Shown here: positions 10,671 to 22,206 of the stretch, piece by piece
Layout: each line of letters starts with the position of its first letter
How positions within the stretch are numbered: position 1 is the first letter of the stretch
Source of the DNA: Bemisia tabaci
Lineage: Eukaryota > Arthropoda > Insecta > Hemiptera > Aleyrodidae
Direction of reading: 5' to 3'
NCBI RefSeq assembly: GCF_918797505.1
Contig: NC_092801.1
Location: 7,564,001 to 7,628,000, forward strand
DNA: 64,000 nucleotides
Translations under genes and position numbers: made by a program
Notes under the pieces: model-generated
What the model was told of the DNA's origin: nothing
The model's input: only the letters and a program-made list of their open reading frames with translations
Database searches by the model: none

Positions 10671-11958
10671 GGACTTTATGCCCACTTTTTTTTACTTCCA
10701 CAGTCTTTTCGCCCACGATTTTTACGTCCACAATTCTAGAGCCCACACTATTGTTAAGTCCATTACTTAGACGTCCACTAAGTTAAGTCCACAAATGTAA
10801 AGTCCACTAAAATCAAATTCAAGCGTCATATTTTAGTCCGTGTGTAAAATTATATTGACATTGATCAAAACTAAAAAGCACGCAATTTTTTGTTTTTAAC
10901 ATATTTGTACATCGACCTTCTTGAGTCAAATACGTCCAATTTTTCAGCGTTTAGTTGCGCTTACACCACGCTGCAGCACAGTAAAAGCCCAAAACCTAAA
11001 GAATAAATTTGAATGCTTTGGAAATCATTAAATTTGACACGGAACGACTTCTATATTTACATAAAACACATTATCTTTTCCAGTAGTACATATTTCTTTT
11101 CCATCAGTTTATCAGTTCTGCTTAATGCAGAGAGTGCAAACCTTTCAAAATCATGAGTTGAAAAACGCTGACTCCGCGAGTTTAAATATTAGAGCCTAAC
11201 ACAGAGCGGAGCGGCACGTTAGCAGCGCAGAACGCGCACTGGCTCCTACAAACCTAACTGGATACTTCACGCATTGCGCAACGCGTGAAGTATCCCGTCA
11301 GGTTTGTAGGCGCCTATGCGCGTCTCACGCTGGTTACCTGCCGCGCAGCAACGCTTTAAGCAACTATTTCGCGTCAGAGGCGTTGTACAGTATCCTACAA
11401 GATTGAAGGCGCATGAAATAACTAGTTAAAGAGGACTTTCAATTTTGACTGCATCTGTTACTGAAAAATGTTTAATTTGGCATTGGAGAATTTCCTAGGC
11501 TCCCGCTTTGGTTTTCATCATATTATATCCGCACAGTGTACACATGAACATATGTTTTTATCTGCTCTTAGAGTCTGTTCTCTTTCATGACTTGATTCAT
11601 GAATGAAATGTTTTTAAGAATGAAGGAACTTTCACCTCTAAAATCTAAATTTTCGTATATACTCCCATTTTCAAAATTCTCTGTAAGGACGTTAATAGCC
11701 TGTGACGTTGAACGTCTTAAAATATACTAACTAACTAACTAATAGAAGGATGCATTTATTTTGGAGGTGGTTCCTGTCATTTAAATGAGAAGAAAAAAAT
11801 GTGGACATGACATGTCCACAATGTGGACAATTTTGGACATATTCATGGTTGGACATTAAATCATGTTGACTTAATAAAGACTGGACTTGACGTTTAGTGG
11901 ACATAAATATCGGTGGACATTTATTTAATGGACGAAAGGTAGGTGGACATAAAGTCCT
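10671..11958. mobile_element. Family W element with subterminal GTCCAC arrays (~1.29 kb)
   Basis: Left end GGACTTTATGCCCAC, right end GTGGACATAAAGTCC. The first ~160 bp contain about nine GTCCAC/GCCCAC-type hexamers spaced 12-20 bp apart. The last ~170 bp contain about ten complementary TGGACA motifs. No coding capacity. A family V palindrome lies inside (11241-11314). Confidence 0.7.
11241..11314. repeat. Family V palindrome (V1)
   Basis: GGCTCCTACAAACCTAAC...GTTTGTAGGCGCC-type hairpin with arms GATACTTCACGC and GCGTGAAGTATC. Flanks (AACGCTGACTCCGCG, AGAGCCTAACACAGAGCGG) recur in reverse around 18186-18255. Confidence 0.8.
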
Positions 11959-13032
11959 GGAAGCGTGTTGCTTTCTAATTGGCAGCATTGATTTCGCTCC
12001 ATTTAAATCTACAAAAAACATCGAACCAATTCCAGTTATTAGTCTATGGCTAAATGCGAAATAATGTATCTTCATTACGATCATTCAAAATTTCCGATCC
12101 TATTTTTTTTCCCGAACGATAACAAGCCAACTTTACAGCTTGAAGTTCATACAGAATATATTCTGCTAACACAGAAGAAAAATCACGAAAGTTTACAAGA
12201 AAATACGGTCACTAGTTTCCCAATGGTAAAATAAAGTATGGCAGAAAATCTGCAACGTCGCAAACGGAGTTGAGTGGGTTCGCACTTTGACTATCAATAC
12301 AGGTTGATTTCAATGCAAAATTTTCCCTATGTTGATATTATTTTTTTGCGAGAGAGAAATTGGAATTTGCTGTCCATTATTAAACTATACGAACGTTTAT
12401 TTCTCACGTTGGAGGAAGTTTTCGATATGTGCATCGTAATCTGCGTGTAATTTTGATGCTGTAGTGCTCGGTTTCTATCTTTATTTAGTGGCCCGTTTCT
12501 CCAAAATCCAAGACCTAAAGAAGTACTCTTATCTCGTTAAAATTTCTTGGGAGAAATGGTGACTTGAAAATATTTTGAGCAATTAACCAGCAAGTTCATG
12601 ACCTAGTTTTGCACCCTAGTTTAGCGCGCTTTCAGACGCGCGTCTCAGCTTTTGCGTGCGTTTGAGAGTAATAATTGATATTGAGTTTCAAGACTATCAC
12701 CCGTGTTTTTGTTTACACTTACAACTTTCCTCTGGGCCACGTGCAAAGCGGTATTTTAGTTGTTCTTTTCGCAGTTTGTTTTCGGAATAACCTCCCGCTT
12801 TTGCCTTCCTTTGAGTTGCAGCCTAACCAGCTCAAAGGAGGACGGAGGGGTCTAAAATAAATTTAAAGCAGGCGCTACTTTGCAAGGGTGCTTAGGGTAA
12901 AAATTTGAGATTAAAAAAGAAGAAGAAAAAAAGCACATTTGTTGCCAATTTGCTGGATCCGCCAATGGTTAATGTTCCCGTTTACATAGGAACCATCCGC
13001 AGCGATCCACATCGACTGACGAATGACGCAGG

Positions 13033-13442
13033 TAGAGTACCTATATTGAGAGAGTATGGCCACTGGGGTTAACACCTCAACCATTGGCTCAACCATCTTA
13101 GGCTGAATGGAGCCCTTAGGACCCAAAAATGGCGGACGCCATAAATTAATGTAATGCAAAATGACTCAAAATGTAGTTTTCTTTGCTTATCGTAACGAGA
13201 AATTTACTCAAATGCACTATTGCGACATCTTTACATATTTTTAAGGCTAATCGTGTGCAATTTTTGAGAAAAATTATCTTAGATGTAGTAAGGTTGGCAG
13301 CAAGTGCGGCTGGTGATAACCGTCAAAAGTTGGCAATGACCCCCCTCCCATCCACAAAAACCAAAACAAAGCACCGCCATTTTTGGGTCCTAAGCCTCTC
13401 CATGGGACCCAGTGGCCATACTCTCTTAATATAGGTACTCTA
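13033..13442 (+). mobile_element. Family K hAT-like MITE (K2), 410 bp, TSD GACGCAGG
   Basis: Ends TAGAGTACCTATATTGAG and TATAGGTACTCTA. Perfect 8-bp TSD GACGCAGG at 13025-13032 and 13443-13450. Same length as K1 and inverted relative to it. Confidence 0.92.
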
Positions 13443-13721
13443 GACGCAGGTAGTCACCGAATCGGTCCATTACAAAGTCTTCGGGTACTTTGTTGCGTGG
13501 AAAAAGGAGGAACGAGAACGAGAGAGAGAGTGTGCCGAAGCGACACAAGCGAATACCAAACACCGCTCTGTTCGATTCGTCATGCACGGCTGCATTGGCA
13601 GAGCCGATGCATGCGCGAGTGCATCGTTGTATGAGCCACGAACAACACCTGCTCTTATGTATCTCGGGGCTCACGTTAGCATGCACTTGGAGCTCTGCGG
13701 AGTGTGGCGAAATCGCGCCGC

Positions 13722-14085
13722 ACAGTGGAACGAGTCGATCAGAAAGGGATTTTTGACTAAAACTACAAATTTTCATGTTTATTTCGTCACATTTTAAATG
13801 GAGATGTTGCATGTGTGAGGGATTTGCGATTTGACCATTGATTCTTATGTAAAAGTTCGCGAGGAACACGATGGTGCCACTGGTTCTCTCTGAAATCATC
13901 TCCCAAGCTCAAAAAAGCTCTCAAAGTGAGGCCAAAATGGAGGGGATATCCCACCCTACCCTGAGAGTCTACCTCTACATCAAAACAAACTCTCCATGCA
14001 AAGGAGGGAGCAAATACATTGACACGGCTGCCACTTTATTGGGGGACTCCAAAACTGAAAACACGGCAACCCTACTAATGTATTT
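13722..14085. mobile_element. Family T left end followed by half of family O (T2/O3)
   Basis: CAGTGGAACGAGTCGATCAG begins a T element. From 13797 the family O arm runs (GGAGATGTTGCATGTGTGAG, CCAAAATGGAGGGGATATCC) up to CTACTAATGTATTT, where family A is inserted. A T right end (TTGTCCGACCTGTCTCATCG) lies just after it at 14338-14372. Confidence 0.65.
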
Positions 14086-14315
14086 CACTGGAAAAAAAAA
14101 ACACATTGGATCTAGAGTCCAGACTCTTAAAAACATCGACAAGAAAAAATAACCCTTGATTCAATCGGATTTTTGCTTAAATCAAGAATCAAGTCTCTAA
14201 TTTGAGCGGATTTCCTTTTGATTTAGCTTAAATCTGATTGAATCAAGAGTCCTTTTTCTTGTTAATGTTTTCAAGAGTCTGGACTCTAGATCCAATGTGT
14301 TTTTTTTCCCCAGTG
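14086..14315. mobile_element. Family A MITE (A2), TSD TT
   Basis: CACTGGAAAA...CCCCAGTG palindrome with the family A arms. Flanking TT on both sides (14084-14085, 14316-14317). Confidence 0.9.
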
Positions 14316-14797
14316 TTCACTTTTTTCACGTGCAAATTTTGTCCGACCTGTCTCATCGACTCGCTCCACTGTTCGCCGTGCCTTGCCCGGTCGGAGTGGC
14401 CGGTGACTTGGTCGAACTTCGACGGTCTAATCAGGTCGACCTTTATTCGGTCCGACCTTACCTAATTCCCCATTTTCGACCAATCGCGAGGCCCGGTTTC
14501 CCTTTCGTTGCATCGTATGCATGCACCGCGCCGCGGCTATTTTCGTCGGTGCCTTTTTAACTCGATTTTAAACTTAAATCCAGTTTGAGGTTACGTTCAG
14601 CCTTGATGAAACCCCACAACGCTTGGCTCAGCCCGCCCTCCCTCGAACCCCTCTGCAGAGCTTTCGTAGGAAGCTTTTGACATTTCTCGTTACATCCTTG
14701 TCGTCGAATTTTAGTCGGTCTTCATCGAAGAGTTCTCAATCGTGCGGTTCCACAACAAAGGACTTTGGAAAAAGGAACTGAGTATCTTGATAAATGG

Positions 14798-15107
14798 ACA
14801 TATTTATGCCAAAAGGAACTATGTTGCATGTAAACCCTATGCACATATGAGGCCTTATACGTAACAATGGCGGGTGTGAAAATTACCTTTTAGAAACCCG
14901 CTTAAAAAACTGTTTTGTTCACACAAAAATTTAATATGTTTGGCTGTGGCATAATGTACAGATCTCCAAGATCACATCTCAAGTATTTTCTCAAAATTTT
15001 CTCGATGCCAAAACAGTTTTTTGAATGTGTTTCGAAAAGGTAATTTTTCACATCCGCTATTGTTACAGATAAGTCCTCATATATCATGTTTGCATAAATA
15101 CGCCCAA
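14798..15107. mobile_element. Family G palindromic element (G1)
   Basis: Outer arms GGACATATTTATGCCAAAAG and GCATAAATACGCCC. Inner arms GAAAATTACCTTTTAGAAAC and AAAAGGTAATTTTTCACATC. Short derivatives occur at 43128-43212 and 60352-60435. Confidence 0.7.
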
Positions 15108-15310
15108 ATGAGGAATCTGCTCGTTATAGAATTACTTTGATTTACTTCGATTGATTTGGCTCTTTTTGCATTCAGTAGAGGGAACCAAGTTATTAAATGT
15201 ATGATTCTTGCGAAAAATGTGACTCTCTTGGTCAGAAATCTACGAACAAAAACCTAGCAGTTTACTAAATCTTGAATTTAGTCATGAAAAGTTTTCTTCG
15301 TCAGAAATAA

Positions 15311-15521
15311 CACGGAAAAAATGATATTGCACGATGCAATGATTACATTGTTAAAAAGTATTTTCGACGTGTTCCAAATGTACATTTTCCAATAGTGGAA
15401 AGCTCATTTAACCACGGGGTGGTTAAATTAGCATTTTTTGTCGCAAAATCTACATTGAAACTTGTCGGACGCTATTCTTAACTACGCAAGTGTTAAATCA
15501 GCACTATAATTTTTTCCGGTG
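15311..15521. mobile_element. CACGG-ended inverted-repeat element
   Basis: CACGGAAAAAATG at the left and TTTTTTCCGGTG at the right, with TTAACCACGGGGTGGTTAA near the centre. No TSD is seen. Confidence 0.6.
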
Positions 15522-16015
15522 TTCTTTCTGACTAAGAAAAGTTTTCGTGAATATATTCAAGTTTCTTAATAAACTGCTGGATCTTTTCCTCGTCGGATTC
15601 TATTGGGTCTAAGCGGCGCTCAATCCTCAATTCCTGACCTATGATATAGCTAAGCCGGCAACACGGCCAAGGCAGATCCAGAGCCAGACGCCTTCGATTT
15701 TGGGCTTGCCATTAGAGGAATTTCGGGTGGGGATCCGGGGGGCCGCGCGGGGGGCGGAGAGGGGGCGGGGGCTTTGCAGCAAGGAAAAAAGTTGGCGAAA
15801 TTCGATCATAAATTATTTAAGAATCGATGAGCTTGGGGAGGCGGCGCGGGATGGGGGCCAATAACTGCGACTGCTTACCCGTCCTGTTGTCAGATGGTTG
15901 GGCCGGGAAAAAACCTCGAACATTCCTGAACCGCACCAGACTCCAGAGCGAGATGGTTTATAAGGTTATTTTAAAGCTATCTATGATGCACAATTCAGGG
16001 AAGTCGCAAGGAATG

Positions 16016-16325
16016 TACACGGAAAATATAGAAATGCTATTTAACAATTTTGTAGTTGAAAAAAGTGACTGCAATGTTTCAATGTAGATACAAAAAAAAT
16101 TCTAATGCATAATGCTGTAAATGCTGGAAATGCTGATGTACAAAAAAAAAATGCTAATGCACAATGCTGTAAACGCTGGAAATGCTGATGTACAATAAAA
16201 AAATGCTGATTGAACCTCGATGGTGGTTAAATAAGCTTTCAACTATTGTAAAATGTACATTTGAAACATTGCAGTCACTTATTTAACTAAAAAATGGTTA
16301 AATCAGCGATCCGGTTTTTTCCGTG
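16016..16325. mobile_element. CACGG-ended element, TSD TA
   Basis: CACGGAAAATATAGAAATGC...GGTTTTTTCCGTG flanked by TA on both sides (16014-16015, 16326-16327). The interior has a direct duplication of about 60 bp (AATGCTGTAAATGCTGGAAA repeated near 16110 and 16165). Confidence 0.75.
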
Positions 16326-16493
16326 TATGAAAAATTGCGATGTTGCAGATTTTTTACATCCTTACTTTTTTGAAGAAACACCGAGGGAAGACACAGCGCA
16401 AAAGTGCAGTTGGAAGGCTTGGAGGATAAGTGCAGTTTTCGCTATTTCGAGAAATGTGTGTTTGATGTTTCGAAATTACATGGATCCTCAAGA

Positions 16494-16814
16494 CAGACTG
16501 GTAAACTTACCTAAAAACCGGTATTTTTACTGTTTTTTCAGGTAAGAATACCACTTTTATAGGTAATCAATACCCGGTAACTTTGCCATTTTATCGCGTT
16601 AATTCTACCACAGACGATGAAAATTATTGGCGTTTTTACCAAGGTCCAGTAAAATTACCGAGAAAGTTCAATAATTTTACCGAGATTTCTTGGTAAAATT
16701 ACCAATACCATAAATGGTAATTTTACCAGGAAAAAACTGGGATCAAATAGAACCCTGAATTCTTGGTAATTTTACCCTTTTCTTAGTAAATACACCGATA
16801 TTTTTTTATCAGTG
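16494..16814 (+). mobile_element. Family B element, 5'-truncated (B1)
   Basis: Contains GACTGGTAAACTTACC, TACCACTTTTATAGGTAATC, ACCAAGGTCCAGTAAAATTA and the right end TTTTTTATCAGTG. It is rich in TTACCG/CGGTAA. On the plus strand, CTGTTTTTTCAG|GTAAG lies near 16534-16548. Confidence 0.85.
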
Positions 16815-17692
16815 TGTAAAAGACGCCATTCATTGGCGGCTGGACGAGAAACTATTTTCGCGGATCCGCAAGTTTGCAAGCGACACGGCAACGCTCCTAA
16901 AAATCCTGCTTGAGGTAAGAGGGTATATCCGAGGGGGAGTCTTGCAGCGCGTCGGGGGGGGGGGGGGGAGGTGGGGACGAGGGGGAAAGCTGGTAAACGG
17001 CTATTGTTCTGAGCCCGCATCATCGCTTCTCAACCCGTTCCGCAAGGGGTCCTTTTGAAAATTTTAAGTTTCAATCTTTTTTTTTTTGTTTCTTTGCATG
17101 TTGTTTGCTGCTCTGCATTCGCTGCACCGAGCTCCGCACTGTTGCCGCCCCGTTATTCGCGAATTCTTCGCGAATATGCGAGATGCATCGGGTTGTCGCG
17201 GTTGAGGGATGCGAAGTATCTTCATAAAAATGGGCAAGAAAATGAGACCTAAACTGTAGCGTTTCTTTTTGAATTTTCATGTAGAAAATACTATAATAAT
17301 GAAATTTTAATTTCATTCACCACAGGTCATATATACAGTCTTTTTGAAAATCTACGGTGGATGTTTCGCTGTGCGAAGAAAATTCTGCAAAAACTTCAAG
17401 GAATGATGTCAATTTCTTCTCCTTTAAAAGAATAAGATGAGACGGAAATTTTCAGACACCGCAAACGAGATATGTGATTTCGGACTTACGCCGAAGTACA
17501 GAAGTACGTTTATCACCAAATTTTTTTTTTAGTAAATTTAAAGCTCCACAATGGAAAAAAAACACATTGGATCTAGAGTCCAGACTCTTGAAAACACTGA
17601 CAAGGTATAGGATTCTTGATTCAATCAGATTTAAGCCTAAATCAAAAGGAAATCCACTCAAATTAAGAGGCTTCGTTCTTGATTGAAGCTTA

Positions 17693-18648
17693 CCCTGGTA
17701 AAAATTGGCAGTAGAATCTGTGTTCCAAAATACCATAGACCCACAGCCGGCTGTAAGATTTCCAATAGCTTCTTTAGTCGGCTACACAATTAATTGTTTA
17801 TAACATTTTATAGCCGATGGCGATTAATCAACAGCCAGGCTATAAAGTGTATGCTAAACGTTACTAATTACGGATGCTAGGACTTGGTGAGTTTTTGGAA
17901 TACTGCTCTCTTTTTGGGCCGTAGTATCTTGATTTATTTTGCGAGGAAAGCTCCGAACTTTTGATAGATGCCTGCCATTCCAAATATATTGGAGCGCCTT
18001 CACTTTCGTATGATACTGTGCAATACCTCTGGTGTGAAATAGTTGCTTCAAGCGCCGTGGCAGGCTGCGGCGCGGCAGGCGGGCAGCCAGCGCGAGACGC
18101 GCATTGGCGCCTACAAACCTAACAGGGATACTTCACGCGATGCGCAATGCGTGAAGTATCCCTGTTAGGTTTGTAGGCGCCAGTGCGTCGCCGCTCCGCT
18201 TTGTGTTAGGCTCTTATATTTAATCTGGCGGAGTCAGCGTTATTCAACTCTTGATTTTGAAATGTTTGCACATCCTGTATGGATTATTCTCATTTTAATT
18301 GATGAAAAAAAATATGCATTAAAGGAAAATATAATGTGTGTTTTGTATATATTAAGGTGGTTCCATATCAAACTTAATGATTTCCAAAGCACACGAATTT
18401 CTACACAATTTCTTATAGCCTTTTATAATCGATGGCGAAAAAGCAACAGCCAGGCGATGAAGTGTAAAGCCCGGCGATAGGAACTATATCCCGGCTGCAT
18501 AATTTTTTATCGCTTCGTGTAGCCCGGCCGTGTGATTTTCTCCGCATTCTACAGCCAGCTATATGATTTTCTGTAGCCTTCTTTAGCCGGCTATAAGAAT
18601 TCCTATGGTATTTTGAAACGCAGCTCTTATCGCCAATTTTTACCAGGG
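17693..18648. mobile_element. Family U element nested in A3, TA target
   Basis: TIRs CCCTGGTAAAAATTGGC and GCCAATTTTTACCAGGG extend with mismatches to over 45 bp (CAAAATACCATAG at both ends). Flanked by TA on both sides (17691-17692, 18649-18650). Subterminal copies of AGCCGGCTATAAGA-like motifs occur. TA target use is typical of the Tc1/mariner superfamily. No open frame resembles a transposase. Confidence 0.8.
18106..18181. repeat. Family V palindrome (V2)
   Basis: 76-bp near-perfect hairpin GGCGCCTACAAACCTAACAG...CTGTTAGGTTTGTAGGCGCC inside family U, with the same downstream block as V1 in reverse. Confidence 0.85.
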
Positions 18649-18720
18649 TACATCTGATTGAATCAAGAGTATTATTTCTTGTCGATGTTTTTAAGAGTCT
18701 GGACTCTAGATCCAATGTGT

Positions 18721-18767
<47 letters not shown>

Positions 18768-19395
18768 CTTTTTTTTCAGTGCAATTATTTGTGGAGACAT
18801 CAACTGGCCCTGGCCCTTACAGGCATCGAAACATTTCCATAGGTTTAAATAGTGAAAAACAATGTTGCCAATTTGCTGGATCCGCCAATGCGCCATGAGA
18901 ATATAACAGTTTTCCACCACGCCCGAAAGGTTCGAACAAATCGGTTGTGGCCACCTTCGCGGTGCGTGGTTCGTTCGAGAGACCGCTCGTCGGTTAATTT
19001 CGCGGCGTCCCTTAAACGGGGGGCGGGAGGGGGGATTCGCGGGAAGTTCGAGCCGGAGACCGCAGGAGGCAAGTTCACTGATCCCCCCGATTTGGTGCTC
19101 TGCCAAAAATCAAGGCATGAATCAACAATTCCACATTCAACACTCGCTGCCAAACCATCCCATTTGTTCGCCGCCCGAGCGTTGAGGTAGGTCGGCGATC
19201 GCTCGCTTTTCGGGAGCTGATCTCGCTTGACTTCGATCCTACTTCGAAGCACTTGAAATCCCTACAATAACTGTACCGCGTTTGGTAGAAAGGAACCGAG
19301 CCGCATCAGCTATTGCCAAAATTAACTGGGCAGTTTAGATTTTTACAAGAGAATTCTTGTGCGGATTACTTTGACAATTTTAGAGAATTATGCAG

Positions 19396-19624
19396 CACTG
19401 GGGAAAAAAAAATCACTTTGGATCCAGAGTCCAGAGTCTTGAAAACATCGACAAGAAAAAGTACTCTCGATTCAATCAGATTTCAGCTTAAATCAAGAAC
19501 CAAGCCTCTTAATTTAGCGAAATTCCTTTTGATTTAAGCTTAAATCTGATTGAATCAAGAGTACTTTTTCTTGTCGATGTTTTTAAGAGTCTGGACTCTA
19601 GATCCAATGTGTTTTTTTCCAGTG
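19396..19624. mobile_element. Family A MITE (A4), TSD AG
   Basis: CACTGGGGAAAAAAAAATC...TTTTTTTCCAGTG with AG on both sides (19394-19395, 19625-19626). Confidence 0.9.
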
Positions 19625-19785
19625 AGGGGTACTATGCAGAAAATTCTCTAAACTTCGCAAAAAAATTCGCACAACCGTTTTCATGTAAAAAATTAAATTG
19701 CTCGGTCAAATGAGGGCAATATCTTCCGTTTTTCTTGATGCGGTCCAACTGTTAGCACTAATAACTGTTAGTAAACTACGGACAC

Positions 19786-20165
19786 ATTCGTTGTCTCTGA
19801 AATTTTTAGTTTTCACCAGGAGACTATTGGCCATATTTAGCTGCAAATTTCACCTAACTTTCTCCGATTAACCTAAAGATCGAGAAAATTTCGGACGGAA
19901 GTAGCGCAATCATATTTTTTTATAGAGTATTGAATGGTAAAAGTCAGAATTGCAACCTCGGAATGCAGTTACGATTCGTTGTCTCTGAAATTTTCAGTTT
20001 TCACCAGGAGACTATTGACCATATTTAATTATTTAGCTGCAAATTTCACCTAACTTTCTCTGAAATCACCTAAAGATCGGGAAAATTTCGGACGGAAGTT
20101 GCGCAGTCGTATTTTTCAAAGTATCGAAGGGAAAAAGTCAGAATTGCAACCTCGGAATGAAGTTA
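19786..20165. repeat. ~188-bp tandem duplication
   Basis: ATTCGTTGTCTCTGAAATTT, TTTCACCAGGAGACTATTG and GAAAATTTCGGACGGAAGT appear twice, starting at 19786 and 19974. The units are about 90% alike by eye. Confidence 0.85.
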
Positions 20166-20491
20166 GGTTCCTCCGTCTGGAGAACAACGAAATATGTATT
20201 GCTACTATAAATAGCAATTAACAATATCGAGTTTCAAACTTTCCCCTAAAGAAAGAGGACCAGAACAATGAAAGTAATTTCGGTTCCTGATCTTTCAAGA
20301 GAACTCAACAAGAACGGCTGCGACTAATCCACCTCTCGAGGCTGCCGTTCGAAGTAAGAACGCCGTATGAGCCATCAGGCGTTGCCAAATTTCCTTCGAA
20401 AAATCACGAATTTCCATGATGAAAAACTGTGAATATTCCTCCGCCAATTTGTATATGATTTCGTTCGTAATTTGATCTGTAAAGCTGAGAC

Positions 20492-20903
20492 CACATGAAA
20501 AAAATCTCGGTGTATTTACTAAGAAAACGGTAAAATTACCAAGAATTCTGGGTTCTATTTGATCCCAGTTCTTTCTTGGTAAAATTACCATTTATGGAAT
20601 TGGTAATTTTACCGAGGAATCTCGGTAAAATTATTGAACTTTCTCGGTAATTTTACTGGACCCTTGTATAAACGCCAATATTTTCTATCGACTGTGGTAG
20701 AATTACCGAGATAAAATGGCAAAGTTACCGGGAATTGATTACAAATAAAAGTGGTATTCTTACCTGAAAAAACAGTAAAAATACCGGTTTTTAGGTAAGC
20801 TTACCAGTCTGTCTTGGTAAAATTACCAATAATTGGTAAAAAAAAGTGAGATGGTAAAGGTACCAACGGAACTTGGTAAAAATGCCGAGAATTTTTTTCA
20901 GTG
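20492..20903 (-). mobile_element. Family B element nested in H2 (B2)
   Basis: About 412 bp in reverse orientation, ends CACATGAAAAAAATCTCGG and GAATTTTTTTCAGTG, full of TTACCGAG/CTCGGTAA motifs. The left terminus is mutated (CACATG for CACTG). Confidence 0.85.
20748..20790 (-). promoter_or_regulatory. Candidate transposon-borne recursive splice site in E93 intron
   Basis: On the E93 sense (minus) strand, inside B2, TTTACTGTTTTTTCAG is followed immediately by GTAAGA. AG is at 20765-20764 and GT at 20763-20762. A strong 3' splice site abuts a strong 5' splice site with no exon between. Use in splicing is inferred only; the motif recurs because it belongs to family B. Confidence 0.35.
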
Positions 20904-21469
20904 CTCCTCCAATTTTATATGATTTCGTTCGTAACTCGATCCGTGGAGTCTGAAAATTTCCAGGAAATATATTCATAACGATTTTCAGAAATGGATGTTT
21001 TCAAAGACAAAATTTGGCAACACTCGAATGGTTTTACGGCTTTTTTACTTGGCACGGCAGTGTTGGGGTAGGGCAAGGAACTACAGCCGTGCGTAAGGCG
21101 AGGGTATTCTTGAAAGTTGGAGCTCGCAAGAGGCAAGGACGGAGGGGGCAGGATTCTGACCCTCTGTCGTGAGTAAATAAATAATTAAAGCGTTGCATGC
21201 TTAGCGGACTTAAACTTTCAGCATTCATCGTTTCAACGAGCTAATTGCGTTTCCCCGATGCGGCACACGAGCGAGGGATGAAACTTCCTGTGGGTGACTG
21301 TAGATGGCGCTCTAACATCGTTTGGGCACCCTTTTTAACCAGGCTCCTGAAATTTCAGCACGTGACTGAAAGTTCGGAACTTTTGAAAAGGGGGATTCCC
21401 TTCGCAAAGAGGTGGCTCTCTTGGAAAATTTTGCAATCGATCTACCCATTAACATTGATTTGGCGATGT

Positions 21470-21688
21470 CGGTGTTCCATATCATCCCAACTAATTCGGT
21501 TCGTCAAACTGAATTTTGGGTTTGTCAAACCGAACTTGTGCGGTAAAATGAACTGACGAGCTAACTTTGGTCATGTATGCCGAATGTTCGGTTACGCGAA
21601 CCAAGTGTTCATTTTGACAAACCGAATATTTGGGATGACATAGAACTCCGAAAGTTTGGTTCACATGACCGAATTTTATTTTTCAGTG
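21470..21688. mobile_element. Family F palindromic element (F1)
   Basis: ATATCATCCCAACTAATTCG...CGAATATTTGGGATGACAT arms, repeated CGGTTTGTCAAACCGAA-type motifs, and right terminus TTTTTCAGTG. Same family as 57674-57933. Confidence 0.75.
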
Positions 21689-21805
21689 TGTAAGGACCGA
21701 AAATTTGGTGTTTCACATTTAAACCGAAGGTGATTTCTGCGTGCGGAACGGCTGTGCTCTAAGTCGCAAGAGAGAAAATGAGAAAGCAAATCGTCACAAA
21801 CGGCT

Positions 21806-22040
21806 ATACAGGGCTATTCAAAAGTCACGCATCACTGGCCATGCGGGGGGTGGCCATTGGAAATTTTTGAGTTGCCCTCCCCCCACGCTCCCCTTCCCCC
21901 CCGAAGGGCTCAAAAACTGGAAAGTACCTAAAAAAGTTCCCCCCTCGGTATGAGGAAAAACGTCTTAAACTGCAAATCGATATCATAATTAAGACTAAAT
22001 TTATGGCCAGTGGTGCGTGACTTTTGAATAACCCTTTATA
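21806..22040. mobile_element. Mariner-like MITE remnant (family P)
   Basis: TATACAGGGCTATTCAAAAG at the left and CTTTTGAATAACCCTTTATA at the right. Further inverted arms TCACGCATCACTGGCCAT / ATGGCCAGTGGTGCGTGA. TATA-flanked ends of this type are usual for Tc1/mariner derivatives. No transposase. Confidence 0.7.
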
Positions 22041-22206
22041 TTTTTAACGTAGTAAGATTTTCGGCCGGATTTTTTCAGACATCTATCTGCTAGTCTTCTC
22101 CGAGGAAGTGAGGGGCTTAAAACCTACCGTGGAAAACTTCTTTTCTTTCTCAATTTGATAACGTCGAGTCAAAAGCCACCCGCGCACACCTCGAATGGAC
22201 GGAACC

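Larger units (their letters stand above)
17549..18781. mobile_element. Family A MITE (A3) split by a nested 956-bp element, TSD CA
   Basis: Left half 17549-17692 (CAATGGAAAAAAAACACATT, GGATCTAGAGTCCAGACTC) and right half 18651-18781 (ATCTGATTGAATCAAGAGTA, ending TTTTTTCAGTG) are one family A copy flanked by CA. The right arm carries an expanded poly(T) run of roughly 45 bases near 18722-18767. Confidence 0.85.
20342..21060. mobile_element. Family H element (H2) interrupted by family B
   Basis: Left arm CTGCCGTTCGAAGTAAGAAC, CGCCGTATGAGCCATCAGG. Right arm CACTCGAATGG...TTGGCACGGCAG. The B2 element sits at 20492-20903 in the middle. Confidence 0.8.

Noticed and set aside
16505..16516. GGTTTTTAG|GTAAG on the E93 sense strand in B1 as an independent recursive site
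   Set aside because: Only a five-T tract precedes the AG and the sequence is part of the family B repeat. Mentioned under the family B finding but not annotated on its own.
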